Position numbers and translations under genes: made by a program. Under the pieces are notes generated by a model. It did not search any database, was not told where the DNA came from, and was given only the letters and a program-made list of their open reading frames with translations. A DNA stretch of 64,000 bases from Hyposmocoma kahamanoa (Eukaryota; Arthropoda; Insecta; Lepidoptera; Cosmopterigidae). The DNA lies in assembly GCF_003589595.1 (NCBI RefSeq), contig NW_020654289.1, forward strand, positions 7,680,776 through 7,744,775, read 5' to 3'. The stretch's first letter is position 1. Each line of letters starts with the position of its first letter. Shown in pieces: positions 1 through 12,900 of the stretch.

Positions 1-100
1 TTCTCTTTGTAATACAATAAAAATTTGAATCATCTTCATCTAAATTTGTTGTTTTATTTTGTTTTAGAAAACAAAGTTCTTGTTGAAAGACCCTATACTT

Positions 101-2205
101 TTAAAGGAAAAAGAAAAATGAAGTATAAATGCAGGAAATAAATGAAAGGATAGTAGAGTACAGACGAAATTTAGGAGTTGAGGAAGTGATCCTTGACACG
201 TAGTTTGAAGGAATCAAGAGAAGTGGATCGTCGAATCGATTCAGGGAGAAAATTCCACCATCTGATCGCAGAAATGGTAAAAGAGTTGGAATAAAAGTTA
301 GAGGTATGAGAGGGCAAGTTAAGTAAGAGAGTATCAGAGGAGCGAAGGGGACGACAGAGTGTAGAAGAGTGGAAAGTAAAGCGATCTTTAAGATAAAAAG
401 GCGTAAAGGGATAGAACAGAATTGAATAGAGAAGTGAAAGGATATGAAGATCTCGCCGATGGATTCCATTGCTGGCATGGATGGCAGCCATTTAATTTGT
501 GCGCGAAATTGGGAGACATGGTCAAATTTACGTAGTCCGAAGATGAACCTAACACACATATTTTGGAGCCGTTCCAATTTATTGAGCAGAGTTACTGACA
601 AATCTGGGTAGCAAACATCTGCATAGTCCAGTATCGGGTGGAGAATGTTCTGGGCCAGAGTAATTTTGGTTTTAGTCGGCAAAAAGTTTTTAAGCCTTCT
701 CAGAGAGAAATGCGCACCAAACACCTTCCTGCTAACCTCAGCAACTTGCGGCTTCCAAGTCAGACATTTATCAAAAATTACCCCCAAATTTCTGACTGTA
801 TCCAAATAAGGAATACAGACACCATCGAAAACCACAGGGGGTAAGGAGTCTAGATTTAAACGAGAATTGAACCAAGTGCTACCTATAATAATCGATTGTG
901 TTTTGGATGGGTTAACTTTAAGGCCAAAGGACTGACTCCATTGACGAATGGATTCAAGGTCCACATTGGTAGCGTTAATGGCACTTGGTAAGTCTTGAAT
1001 AGACGACTGGGTGTAAATCTGGAGGTCATCAGCATAAAGATGATAAGAAGAAGTAAGGGATTGTGTGATAGAGTTAATAAACAAAGAAAATAAGAGAGGA
1101 GAAAGGACGCCACCCTGCGGGACTCCGGCGGAAATATCGCACCACGTAGAGAAAGAATTCTCATTGCGTACACACTGCCGACGTCCACAGAGGTAGTTTC
1201 GAAACCAATCAATAACTGCTGGAGATATGTTAAGAGTACGCAATACCTCCAATAATAGGTCAAAGTCAACACCATTGAAGGCATTACTGAAGTCGAGGAG
1301 TGTCAGCACAGTCAATTGTTGATTTTCCATACCCAAACGGATGTCATCAGTGATTTTCGTGAGTGCAGTAGTCGTACTATGACCAATGCGGAAACCAGAC
1401 TGGAGAGGATTGAAAAGGTTGTTCCTGTTTACAAAATTAGTCAACTGATAGTGAACAAGCTTTTCTAGGACTTTCGACAGGAAAGGAAGAATTGAAATAG
1501 GACGGTAGTCTGAAGGGAAGCTGGGTTTGGTTTTTTTCGGTAGTGGAATGACATAAGCGTCTCTCCAGGCAGAGGGGAAAACACAGGTAGAGACAGATTT
1601 ATTAAGGATTTTAGTAATGACGGGAGTGAGGAGATCGAGGAGCGGAATGATCATATTACGACTAATTCAACCACTGCCTACAGCATTGGAAGCGATAGCT
1701 AAAACGTTTTTCTTAACATCACAGTCAGTAAATTGATTAAGAACAAAAGATGAATAGTCAGGAGTTGGTAATGATGAAAGATATAGCAAAGTGTTGTCTT
1801 TGACTGAACAGTCAAAGACTGGCGCAGATGAAAAGTGATTGTTAAGGTTATCTAGATTCAGGTCTAAGGAAGAATTATTGCTATGAGATTTACCAACTCC
1901 AAGCGACTTAAGGAAATTCCAAATTTCAGTGGGGTTACCATTTTCGATGGATGTGTGGATGTGGCGTCGCTGAGCATCCCTAATCAATGTGTTGCAGCGA
2001 TTTCTGATTCGGTGATATTTTTTGCAATTCGCATCAGATGGTTCAATTTTGTACCTGGTTTTCGCACGATTCTTCTTCTCCATATAACCTCGAAGGTCAT
2101 TACTCAGCCACGGTGCAGGAAGGTGCCTGATCCGAACGGGTCGAACTGGTGCATAACTAAAAAAAATTCTAACTGTATGTGTATAGTTGATGCCCTAAGT
2201 TACCT
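101..2205 (-). pseudogene. 5'-truncated, broken non-LTR retrotransposon (reverse transcriptase ORF2)
   Basis: The minus strand encodes the C-terminal part of a non-LTR ORF2. Homology begins near 2190 with APWLSNDLRGYMEKK, a linker typical of Jockey/CR1-type proteins. The reverse transcriptase follows: DYRPISILPFLSKVLEK, LDFSNAFN (motif A Asp kept), GVPQGGVLSPLLF and YADD (catalytic pair kept), then the thumb region. An in-frame TGA at about 1667 splits the frame, and a frameshift near 480-495 moves the conserved C-terminal tail (RWWNFLPESIR) into the frame ending at 171. Upstream of about 2200 the frame is closed and no endonuclease or ORF1 is seen. The 3' end probably lies near 60-170 but no poly(A) end is clear. 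The copy is dead. The clade is not certain; Jockey or CR1 superclade is my best call. Confidence 0.85.
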
Positions 2206-2488
2206 GGCCCCCTAGCCGATATTTTGGTTCCGAGAGCCTTCTTACGTATTTAGCAGAAAATATAAAGGAAATCCGGCTTTTAGTTGAAATTTGAATTTAA
2301 ATATAAGCGACTGTCAATCCCGATCAAAATGGCTTAAAAAGTTTGTTAAAACGTCATTTACTACTGATGCAATAAAGAATATACAAAAAGTTTACGGCTC
2401 ACAAGTTAAAGGTTAAGTTTGTTTAACACATGTCTTCACACTGATATACTCAAAATTTCTAGGCATCGACTGTACTTTACGTGAATAG

Positions 2489-2690
2489 TAAAGGTGCTAG
2501 TGAAACTACGAGCACATCGGGCATGTCAACTTTGTCTCGCTGTGATGGGCGCAATACCAGCGCCTCTCGGATCTTTGCGATTTAAGGCTCTGAGTGGCGG
2601 CACAATTGTTATGGTCAAGCGTGACGCTTAAGTACCAGGGGCACGACTTGCTCTTTGACATTTGACTTAATAGTCATAATAAAAGAATAA
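2489..2690 (+). mobile_element. SINE-like family S2 copy (3' part)
   Basis: Family S2 is about 300 bp. Diagnostic blocks in order are GTAGAGCTCCTTGTGAAAGA, CCACCTTACCTATTTCTGCC, GGTGAAATTACAGGCACATG, GGGACTTGTCAACTTATG, CTCAGATCTTTGCGATTTAA, GGCACTGCAACTGTTATGGA, TTGTTCGTCCCGTCACTTGG, TATCATAAAAAA. No tRNA-like head is visible. This copy has the second half and is diverged. Confidence 0.65.
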
Positions 2691-2727
2691 TATCTTCGAT
2701 TGTTGATTTTTTATTGAATTTCACTAT

Positions 2728-3092
2728 ATTAAATCACCGTGACATTCATATATTTTTTTTGTGACATAACTCCACTACTTTGTTATAATTAATATTACAA
2801 TGATATAATTATCAATACAGAGTGAAACACAAAGCAAAATTCCATCGACTCTATAGGACTCGAACCTGCGACCACGGAATACCGTCCTGTCGCTCTTCCA
2901 ACTGAGCTACAGATCAAGTTAGCAGGTAGACGAAAATTTTCTACATATCCCTTATAGATCCTTGTGTTGAGTTTTTCGGCTTTCAACGCCGTAAGCAACA
3001 TCGTGTGAGAGGCTTATGAACCTTGCCACTCAGCCGGTATCTTTACAGCTACCACAAGCTGATGTTAATGTTGCTTTTATGAAAATAGTATC
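2728..3092 (-). repeat. family C repeat unit (tRNA-like head), diverged
   Basis: Family C has a tRNA-like core (plus-sense TAGCTCAGTTGG and GGTTCGAATCC), then CCAGATCGAAGGATTTTTTC. On the other side are TAGCGCCATCT and GTACCTTTACAGCTACCAG, plus an AT-rich linker with TTCACTAGTTTGTTATAATT. This copy shows GGACTCGAACCTGCGACC and CTTCCAACTGAGCTAC. Confidence 0.65.
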
Positions 3093-4156
3093 GATTTTTA
3101 TTTCACTTTTCGATTTTACTCTTCGATTAATCAATATGCACATAATATTATTATACTTCAACATACGTGCACGGAAACGATGTGACGTTTGAAATTAGAA
3201 ACGGAAACTGGTATTTAATAGAAATACCGTTGTCTCAAATTGAAGTTTGTAAGAAAATGGTCAAGATTTTATTTCTTACCCGAAGGAAAAAAAGAAAGTG
3301 AAAATCAAAGTATAAAAGAGTAGCTTCGAATAACATACCTTGAACATTCGCCGAGTCTACATGCGCATAAAAAATTCAACAAAATAAATATCACGTTCGC
3401 ACGTCGCATGTTTTTCTCACTCGCGTAATTCACGAACTAAGAAACGGCGTGTGTCGCAAAGGCATCACTTAATACTCTTTAAGATTTTATCCCACAAACA
3501 GTAAAAATATTCTACTTAGCAGATTATAAGGGGAAATACAATTTCCGAGATTGGTGACTTCAAAGAGTCGTTTTTTTCTCTGGAGGAAATCGTTTTTGGT
3601 GCTCACATAAAGATAAAGTGATTTCATTTTGTAGGGAAGTGGAATTTTCGCAAAATGAGTTGTGTCCTTTTCGCGATGCGTGTTTATTTTTTGCTGCCGG
3701 CACTTGATTAACATGTTGGAGTTTGAATGGACTAGGAAATGTCGAATTTAAGAGGAACAAAAGTTTATTGAACGTGTTCCACATTAAAGGAAATTTGATC
3801 CAATTTGTTTCCGGACCAATCAAATTCTATGATATTTTGTAAACGGGATTTATAAACTAGTATCTTCGTCGGTTGTTAATTTTCTGTATTTTTTTTAGTT
3901 ACAAAAGTATATAAGCACATCATCACCATCATCAGTGTATGGGCTTTGACGTCTTGATTGTAGGTAGTTAAGTTAGTTGTAGTTGTAGTTAGTTAAGTTA
4001 TAGAGTTGACGTACAATCGTAAGGTTTATTTTTGTTTAAATTCAAGTTATTATAAGGATGCTTATGTGACCGATTGCGACAGAGTTATTGAATCAACTAA
4101 ATTATAATAAAAAGTGAATCAGTCGATTCACGTAAATTAGGGCGCAAACTCAGCGT

Positions 4157-4411
4157 CTAAATCTTGTACGTGACCCGTACAATCAGCCTATCGCAGTCCA
4201 CTGCTGGATAATTTTCTCCTAATAAGTACCGTTTCGCCTGGTCCTCAACTTGTCGCGTCCATATGCTGGTAATAGCTTTTCGCAGATCCTCACTCCATCT
4301 GGCCAGAAATCGTCCTACACTACGTTTGCTGAGCCCTGATCTCCACCCAACGACGACTTTGACTTTTTTTAACCTCAGTTCGAATCTTATCCTTCCAAAA
4401 ACTCCGAGCAT
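4157..4411 (-). pseudogene. RTE-type LINE 3' end fragment
   Basis: The minus-strand frame reads GRFLARWSEDLRKAIT, then W-x-R-x-VEDQAKRYLLGENY and a stop. This resembles the C-terminal GRP-x-x-RW-x-DD module at the end of ORF2 in RTE-clade LINEs. The adjoining CGCAGTCCACTGCTGG is the kind of 3' sequence often seen in lepidopteran LINE copies. Only the last part of the element is present. Confidence 0.45.
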
Positions 4412-5832
4412 AGGTCCTTTTATAGATCGCTGAGTGAGCTGAGCGATATCAACATAAAATCTCGTAATTTCTACCTAAGAAATCCCAACATTATACTCGC
4501 TTTATATATCAATGTTATTATGAAGTGACGGACGCGGTAGTGCGGCTTCGTTGAACAGTATTTTAAGTGACATGAAACGTGGCTGCAAAAAACCTTATTT
4601 GATACTATTTTGTTAATAATTGTTTAACATTCTTCAGACTCCGATAACTTTAATTATCACAGTAAAATGACGGCATTAAGTAAACTAACATTAGAAGTTC
4701 CTGCAACTAAACAATGAATGGAACTGTAGGCCGACTGTACTAGCAGTTAACGAAGTACTCACCACTCTCTTTTATAATAAAACTGTTTGACGATTCCATT
4801 TCAAGTGCTATTTTCCAGTGGCAACACAGTTGGATCGCAGCTTGTTTGACTACATTCTACTATGTTGGATAGTGAGTGACAAATAATATAAGTACATAAA
4901 CTAAGTGATGTTAGTGATAGCACATATGCGTGTAAATTACGTAATATAGTTTCGATAATTTCTAATTGGTAAATAAAATTGTTACGTGTATTACATATAA
5001 TATTGAAACCTATAGGTTTCATATATCATTGAAGCGAAATAAAACATATTCTGTTCCAAAGTGCTACGCCTCGGCGTATCCATAGTTCATTGGTACGCAA
5101 TTTTTCTTGTCTGCCGCCTAGGCACACTTGATTCACGTCCATGGCCGACGTATCATTATTCTAACATTACATGGTCCAATAAATATTCAAAATATCAAAT
5201 AGTTCAATCAAAATAAATTTTTCAGTTAATCGAAAAATACGGCATCGAATTCTTCGTAAATAAAAATAACTTTATTCTTTTATTAAATATTCGTAGCTAT
5301 TTGGGCATTTTCACAATTATGAAGCATGCGAAAATATTAAAAATCCACTTTCACATATTGCAAATTTTTAAAGTTAATTCGTATGTATATAAATATGTAG
5401 AGATTCGATACCTCTGGAATAAATAACTTTCAGTTTAACGAACAATATAAATTTACTTATTATGTATTTGTGTCAGTCCAGTAGTCAAGCTTTATGACTG
5501 TACGCGCCACATACGAGCGAAATTCCAGCAGACGTCCTGATTAAGGATCTGCGACAACGAGAAAACTGGAACACGTGGTGGTTTGGTTGTCGCGGTGGCG
5601 GTCAGAGTAGACTACCAGTTACGATGATGATCACTTGATTTATCACCGTGCAGTGTTTAAGTACAGTACAACACAAGCGATATTTAACACACAGCGAAAT
5701 AGGACTACGAGGAGCGTCGATGGGTGGTCCAAGGCAGACGCAAGGCTGCCTGTCCTAATTACGAACTGTAGTTCAGCTGAAGCAATAGTAAATATTAAAA
5801 GAATAAGGGTAGGTGAACCTAACCGATGCGCA

Positions 5833-5879
5833 TTCGCGCCGATACCTCGCCGATAACAAGGTAGAGGTATCGGCGCGAA
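5833..5879. repeat. hairpin with 16-bp perfect arms
   Basis: TTCGCGCCGATACCTC and its exact reverse complement flank a 15-nt spacer. Confidence 0.9.
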
Positions 5880-6349
5880 CAGTATTCTATATCAGTATTA
5901 TACATAAATATTTATAGTGAACTTTGTTATGAAATTATTTCCTCGCAAATAATTATGACATATATGTCGATTTAAATGAAAACACCGTACTATTTTTGAA
6001 TTGTTTATTAATACTCCTTTCCTTCTCGTTACAATTTATTTACAAAATACAAAATGAAACTAAATCCGTAATACGTAATCGGTTTCTCGACTACTTTACC
6101 ACACTCTCGTACAAACAATACGCCAGTTACATTTTATAACATCTACACGTTATTTCGAGGAACATAGCTAGGTATATTTCAGCTACTGCGCTATAATATA
6201 ACTTCAATATGAACTACTTTACAAGTATACAAATAGATGGAAAGTCAACAGATACAGCGAGTCTGGCTCCACACTGGCTGTGTAAACCGTAAAATTTTAA
6301 TTTTTGACGAGCATTCCTCTGCGTCGGTACCACCTTTAGTCATCAAAAG

Positions 6350-6652
6350 GTCTATTGTAATTATTAACACAAAGATCGAACACTAAGAAAACGCATGTGA
6401 TCCGACTGGATTCGAACCAGCGCCTTCAGCATACCGTGCCTGACGCTCTTCCACCAGAGCTACGGAACAAACCAGCAGACCTTACGATATTTTCTGCATG
6501 TTTGCTACAGATCTTTGTTTTTAGTTTTTACGACTTTTAGCTGTAGCGCCATCTGTCAGAAATCTATGAAAGTTTTTCTTCATTGAGTCAGGTACCTTTA
6601 CAGCTACCAGCGGCTAACTAGAGATGTCGCTTTAATAGTTGTAATAATTTAA
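6350..6652 (-). repeat. family C repeat unit, well preserved
   Basis: It has GATTCGAACCAGCGCCTTCA, CACCAGAGCTACGGAACAAA, GCGCCATCTGTCAGAAATCT and CAGGTACCTTTACAGCTACC. Its ends share ATTGTAATTATTAA in inverted form. Confidence 0.75.
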
Positions 6653-8185
6653 TTTTTAGTTTAATAGATGTTAGTGTATCTAAAGGTAGTTCCAACTCAG
6701 ATATCGCGCAGTCACTGTGAAGCCAGATTATCAACAAAATTAAATTCTATAAGAAACTCCGTTACACATAAAGGTTTCAATGAAAAACAGTCGATAGATT
6801 CTTTTTAATATTCATTTATTTGTCGTTATTTCCTAATAATTACATCCAATTGCCCCCTTCAGACGAGAAACAATGGCAGTAATACGAGTCGCGGGCTCTC
6901 GAGGTCTTTGCCAAGTTGGAGCCGAATGGCAAACTGAGGCAAACAGTAGGCACGGCTTAGACTAACTTTCGCGTATTCCGCGAACTTATTTGACATTTCG
7001 ACGGGAGCAGGTAAGTTGCAAGACGTGAACAGGAAGTTTCGCGGTTTCTTCAACGCGGAAATTTATTCAGTGCATGTGTACACGGACTAACAATTTCCAA
7101 CAGTTGTACCCTCGGATTTACCTTGTCAGAGTTAAACTCGTGCGAAGAGGAGCAACTTGCATTAAGTTTAATTGTTCTAGGAACAAAAAGAAAAACTTTT
7201 GCACCACTCGAGTGGTAGAATGTCTACTTAATATATAATAAATAAACTCGTCTTTATTTACAGTAATTCGAAATATTTACAATGCGATCTGATATAAACT
7301 TTTTATTCTACATTTACGTATTATTTTTACTGTATTTATGTACAAAATTGTCGATTTACAACTATTTCGATTAGATTTAGAAATAAAGTTTTTTTTAAAT
7401 AATAATTTAGAAATTCACAGTCGTTAACAAAGAACATAAGTAAATAAGAAAGTATTTATATTTTATAGTAAGTAACAAGTTTTAGTTTAACTAAAAAAGT
7501 GTTTTGGTTACGTGTCTATCACAAAATGAGATTAGAAAATATTATTTCAGATATAATAACTTCTGTATGGAAGTTTGCAAATCATATTACAATTTACGGT
7601 ACAGAGGAGAATTATTATTTTTTTAATAAAGACACTCATACACGATAGCCGCCTAATAAATAATATTAATTGTTTGTTCGTACGACAATCACACGGTAAA
7701 ATGAACATTTTCACTTCACCCCATCACTCTGTATCACTCACGACTTACATCGATTTAATTTTAACATTTCTCTAACGCCTTAATTATGTCTAGTTTTAGT
7801 TATAAACAAACCATCATTCGATTTACCTAGTAATGTATGGCATCGAGACTTGGTAAAATTGTAACATTTACAACTGATCATATACTTGAGAGAACGTTTG
7901 CATCCTATGTAAAAAGACCCCGGTTCGATTCCCACATTGACCATGTGCCGTCATCTAGTTTAATTAATTACAGAAGGTTAACAAAAGTTTAAAATATATT
8001 TGTGATATCCGCGATATCAACGCGGGTGGTGCTACCGAGGATGAAGATTAAGGCTAAATGGAACGAATAACAATTGTAAATAATACAAAATGTTTTAGCA
8101 TTAATTTTCAAATGGCTTTTTTTAAATATTTTACCGTTCCAAATTCTTATCGAATTTTGGGGTGCACGAAAAGAGCCTCCATATG

Positions 8186-8342
8186 CCTTGTCAACTTATG
8201 TTTCACGGCGACTGACGCAGTGGCCGGGCCTCTAAGATCTATTCGATTAAAAGCTCTGACTGGCACTGCAACTGTTATGGATAGGCGTATTGCTTACCAC
8301 CATGCTTACGATTTGTTCGTCCCTTCACATGGTATTATATAT
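8186..8342 (+). mobile_element. SINE-like S2 fragment (3' half)
   Basis: It runs from GTCAACTTATG to TGGTATTATATA, followed directly by a family D fragment. Confidence 0.7.
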
Positions 8343-8369
8343 AAAGTAATCTCAATACAGACTACTAAA

Positions 8370-8590
8370 AAACCGACCTCAAAAGTCGTTCATCCCCTAG
8401 TCTGCTACACTAAGGGATTGAATATTTTCTTCAAATTTAAATAAGGCCACTACCGAGGTACCCTCTTTCCAACAAAAAACGAATCATCAGAATCGATTCA
8501 CAAATGCCTGCGTTATCGCGTAACATACAAAAAAAACTGTCGAATTGAGAACGTCTTCCTTCTTTTGAAGTCAGTTAAAAAAGACGTACC
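8370..8590 (+). repeat. family D repeat copy
   Basis: AACCGACCTCAAAAGTCG, GAGGTACCCTCTTTCCAACA, ATCGATTCACAAATG and TTCTTTTGAAGTCAGTT are shared with 21745-21985. This type is widespread in Lepidoptera in my experience; that is not verified here. Confidence 0.6.
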
Positions 8591-8594
8591 ATAC

Positions 8595-8705
8595 CTTTTC
8601 TGGCGCACCCTGGACAACAATCAGCGAGTACTTTAAGTCGATTGGCAAGCTTTTCATCACCATGGCAAGCATTATAGTGTATGCCATCTATACGATTGAA
8701 AGACG
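8595..8705 (+). repeat. family E repeat fragment
   Basis: CAACAATCAGCGAGTACTTT, CGATTGGCAAG and ATGGCAAGCATTATAGTGTA are shared with 26265-26410 and 52860-53010. It has no coding sense. Confidence 0.55.
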
Positions 8706-9790
8706 AGGAGAGTTGACGTTGACATCTTTAATTGCATGCTATATTGGTTGTATTTTAAATTATGCACTGAGATTATTAACATTTTGTCGTCTTATTTTGA
8801 TTTTCTTGTAACTTTTCGCGGGTTTAGTAGACAAAATCAACTTGAATGATTTTCCAAACATTTATTATTTTACCAATTCTCGAATTAAAAATTCAATAAG
8901 GTGAGAGCCTTTGTTTTATTTCATGTTTTTTTTTTAAATAATGGAAATCACAACCCAATTACGGCCATTGACTATGTCGCAAGAGAAGCTTGTTTCAAGC
9001 TATGAAATTAAATGAGTATTCACTGTACAAAATTTATTAGGTGGCATGATTGTGAAGATAAATTGAAATATATGTTTTGTATAGAAAATAAAAACCTGTT
9101 ACTTAAGAGTCTATACGACCTCAAATGGCTTTGGTTAATTCCGCTTATCAGTGAAAGTGTTAAATTAATCACTTTGGTAAAAATATATAGTAAAATTGAG
9201 GATACACACTGATTACTGTATGATGCGAAAACACGATTCCTAAATTTTCACGATAAAAAAAAACACAAAGTTACCTCGAAATTTTATAAGAAAACCGCTG
9301 TATTCAATAGGTTCTACATACATATACCAATGAACTTTTTTATTATCAACTGAACTAAATAAAACACGCATGGTGCATTTTTATATTAGCTTTAGTTTGT
9401 AAAAAATATATTCTGAAATGAAACCAGTATCCCTGTCGCTCGACCCAGGCAAAATGAACCGTATTAGTACGGGAAAATTTTGGATTCGACCTAAGGTAGT
9501 ATCGACTCCTAAGAAGAAATACATGCACTTGTTAATTTACTCCACTACGCAACGTTACTATTTCTAATTATATACATATGACCAGTTTTGTTAAAAAGTC
9601 TCGGCTTATACCTTCTTGAATACATGGAGTGTCCCTTTTCTAAAACATAATTATATTCAGTTTAGAAACAACACAATCATTCCACTTAACAAAGACCTAT
9701 ACTTACACAGTCAAAATTAACTTTTTTTAATGTCGCAAAAATGTAAGCAAAGGCTCCACCTGTGCAGCCGTAAGCTAACGGCTAGGGCGA

Positions 9791-9900
9791 TCATCTGCAG
9801 ACGGTGGAAGAGAGCAAGTACGTTACGAGCGCGCAACTCAGCTGTGACGTCAGATAGGACGAAGCCCGGTTGCTCGTTTGCATTGCCGCTGGGTGCTCAC
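9791..9900 (-). CDS. dpr-like: dpr-like terminal coding exon with C-terminal tail and stop
   Basis: A CCTCACAG acceptor opens this 110-nt exon in phase 1; the G from the previous exon plus GT gives Gly. It then reads EHPAAMQTSNR and a Ser/Thr-rich tail with a moderately hydrophobic end (CALVTYLLSSTV), stopping at TGA (9791-9793). The tail is too short for a normal transmembrane helix plus cytoplasmic tail. GPI anchoring, as reported for some family members, is possible but not shown. GEHPAAM directly after the VHVLNG of the previous exon matches the family, which makes the junction convincing. An S2 SINE copy begins about 50 bp away inside the preceding intron. Confidence 0.85.
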
Positions 9901-12900
9901 CTGTGAGGAAACAGCGAGTTAATTAGATTTTTAGGGCATAGGTAAAACTATGGTAGCAGTAGAGCTCCTTGTGAAAGAGTTTGTCCAGGGAAGTACTGGC
10001 ACCTTACCTATTTCAGCTGCCAAGCAGTAATGCGAGTATTACTAAGTTCCGGTTTTGAAGGGCAAGGGTGAAATTACAGGCATATGGGACTTGTCTACTA
10101 ACTATTGTCTCACGGTGACAAGCTCAGCGCTAATGTGCCTCCGGTCTTTGCGATTTAAAGCTCTTAGTGACAATGCAACTGCTATGGATAGGCGTGTCGC
10201 TTACCACCAGGCTAATGACTTGTTCGTCGTGTTACTTGGTATAATAAAAAAATAGTAGGGATATAACCTGATAGGAATGTTAGGCAACATCATCATGTTG
10301 CTCTGATCCCAAAGTAAGTAGCTAAAGCATTTGTTTATGGAAATCGGAAACAACGACGGTATCACAACCACTTATAGCCCAGACAACATAGAAAAGTTTT
10401 TTTTACACTAACCTCAGAGCTGGCGACACAACACAAATGTGCATGCCATTCGACCACGGAGGCCATTAAAACTATATAGAAATAAACAATAATTAGATCT
10501 ACTATCCTCCAAGAAACGGTAAAAATGAGACAACAAATATATCTCACTGAAAAAATCTCTAGGCAACTATAGTTAAAACAAGTCCATATCTTATGTTGCA
10601 CAAAATCAGTTTTAATTAAGATATTTTTAGCGCCCTCTGTTGGTCAAACGCGATCCCTAGCTCCTCAACTCACCATTAAGCACGTGCACGGACACAGATG
10701 CGGGGTGCGCGTTGTTCGGAACACAAGTGTAGTTCCCAGAATCGGTGAGCGCCGCTTTGGTGACCAGCAACTTGCTGGTCGTACCTCCTTCAGTCTTCTC
10801 CGTCTCCAAGCTGATACCGCCACGAGGAGAATCGAAGTCCACTACCGCGCTGCCGTGGTACCTAAATAATGGAAACGTAAACGTAAAAATTTTGAGCAAG
10901 TAGCGTGAAGAACGCCTTAGATTCAAGCTTATTAAAAATCCATTTATTCATTTATTTATTGCAAACAATGTTAGTACAAGCATTACACAAGTAATTACTA
11001 AGTACAAACATACCCTGTTAGGGTGTAACAAATTAATAGTACTCTCGCTTAGTTAACAAAACATGAACTGAAGTTTCTTAAAATAGACACATTACGTTAT
11101 GAAAGCGTCGAAGTGTTCATCACTTCTTTCACATCATCTTATAGGAAAGTCCATGAAGTCTCTCACACTGCAGTAGCACCCATTTATCAGAAAAGACATT
11201 AATTAGGTTTTGAATGACTTCACGATAGAAAATACAGGGCCATTTATAAATACTAACTTTTGTTCCATGACTTTTTATTAAACATAATAATTTTTACCAA
11301 AAACAAAAAAAAAAATTGAGTTTTTGTTGTACTATCCGACAATTTTAGATCTGTAATTTTAGCAACGCCTTCTGCGTGCATTCATGAGAATAATTTTGTT
11401 GGTGGGCGCTTTCTTTTGCTACTGCACAGAGTTATCACAATGTAGAGCGATTAATTAAAATATTTTTGTACAAAAGTAAAAAGTGACGAATAATCAAAAG
11501 TCATCAAGAACAGAAGTTCTTGTTTACGATGATAGTCGTTTTTAGTATTTTACAAATAATCCTGTATAATAGTCGTAATTAGTCTAACCACGTATGCAAC
11601 ATGTATGAGTATCGAAAATACTATAGTAATTTGTTGTAATATCCAGACTGTCTATAAATAGCGTAAAAAGATGGACACCACACACATCAAAAGTGTCTCC
11701 CTAGACACTTGCCAATTACTAAAATCAGGTTTTTTCTTTATTTTATTTTTAAATACAATGTTTTTTTTTGGTATATTTACATATGAAATAAATAATTTAA
11801 TAAATTTATGTATACATTTTTATTTCATTTTAATAGGGTAATCAAATATTTTGAAGGACAGGAAGAAGAAGAAAAAGAAGAAGAAGAAGAATCAAATATT
11901 TTGAAAAAATACCTTGATACCTAACACTTTTGAATATATAATGTATAACATTTTATTATATTTAATCAACTTTTGTTGTCCCGATTCTTTTCGTTCAATA
12001 CAAAAAAATATTTTTATAAGAAACTGAGCCTATCAACATTAAAAGAAACTAGTCAATTTTATGTATAAAATACATTTAATTAAATTTGACCAGCTTCTAT
12101 GGTCCCGATTTTTTTCGTCACGTACAATGATACGATTCTTACATGAAACTGAGTTTATCAAATAATTAATAACGCTCACACTCAACATAGCCCCGCACTA
12201 GGGAAACCCTGTGTCGCGGGTGCCATGGACACACACATAGACAACCACAAATTACACCCAAACTCACGAGAGAAATAAATGTAGGCCATACAAATATTTC
12301 TCCCAGCCCGGGAATCGAACCTGGGACCTCTGCGTGGCAGTCCGGCATGGTAACCGTTCGGCCACGGAGGCAGTTAAATTGAATATGACGTTACATTTTT
12401 ATTCAAATAAAAGATAGTTTTATTACTTTATTAATAGCTGTTTTGTTATCTGTAAACTTATTGTTACCTCTTAAAGTAGGTCAACAAAAACCTCCCGTCT
12501 AATGTCGTATTAAATGTATGGGAGCGTTTATAGTTAAAATTTTGAATATTTTCAGTTTTATTTTTAAAACTAACTAACGTACTTTCGATATCAGTTTAAA
12601 GCTTTTTGATATATTTTATATGGAATAATCGCCTAGGCACGCTTAACGATTACACCATGTATATATATCATTTATTGAACAAATATACATTCCATAATGG
12701 ACTATTGTAGGGTCTCTACTTATAGCAAAAACGGACATTGCTTACACTTCCTGCTCACACAAAGCACTTTGCAAAACTTTGTAACATAGAATTGGCCTCG
12801 TGCCACGTCATTTGTAACAATTCTCCTAAACAAACCGGTTCAAATCGCGAGAGTGTATTGCCCTAATACAACTAAGAAGGCCAAACGAGACAAAGTATAG

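Larger units (their letters stand above)
3093..6349. other. non-coding stretch outside the gene
   Basis: AT-rich DNA downstream of the dpr-like gene, with only the LINE fragment at 4157-4411 and the hairpin at 5833-5879. Other open frames are short and unsupported. Confidence 0.6.
6653..9790. other. non-coding stretch 3' of the dpr-like stop
   Basis: It holds the S2, D and E repeat pieces at 8186-8705 and probably the gene's 3' untranslated region next to 9790. A tRNA-B-box-like GGTTCGATTCCC at about 7923 stands alone. Confidence 0.55.
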
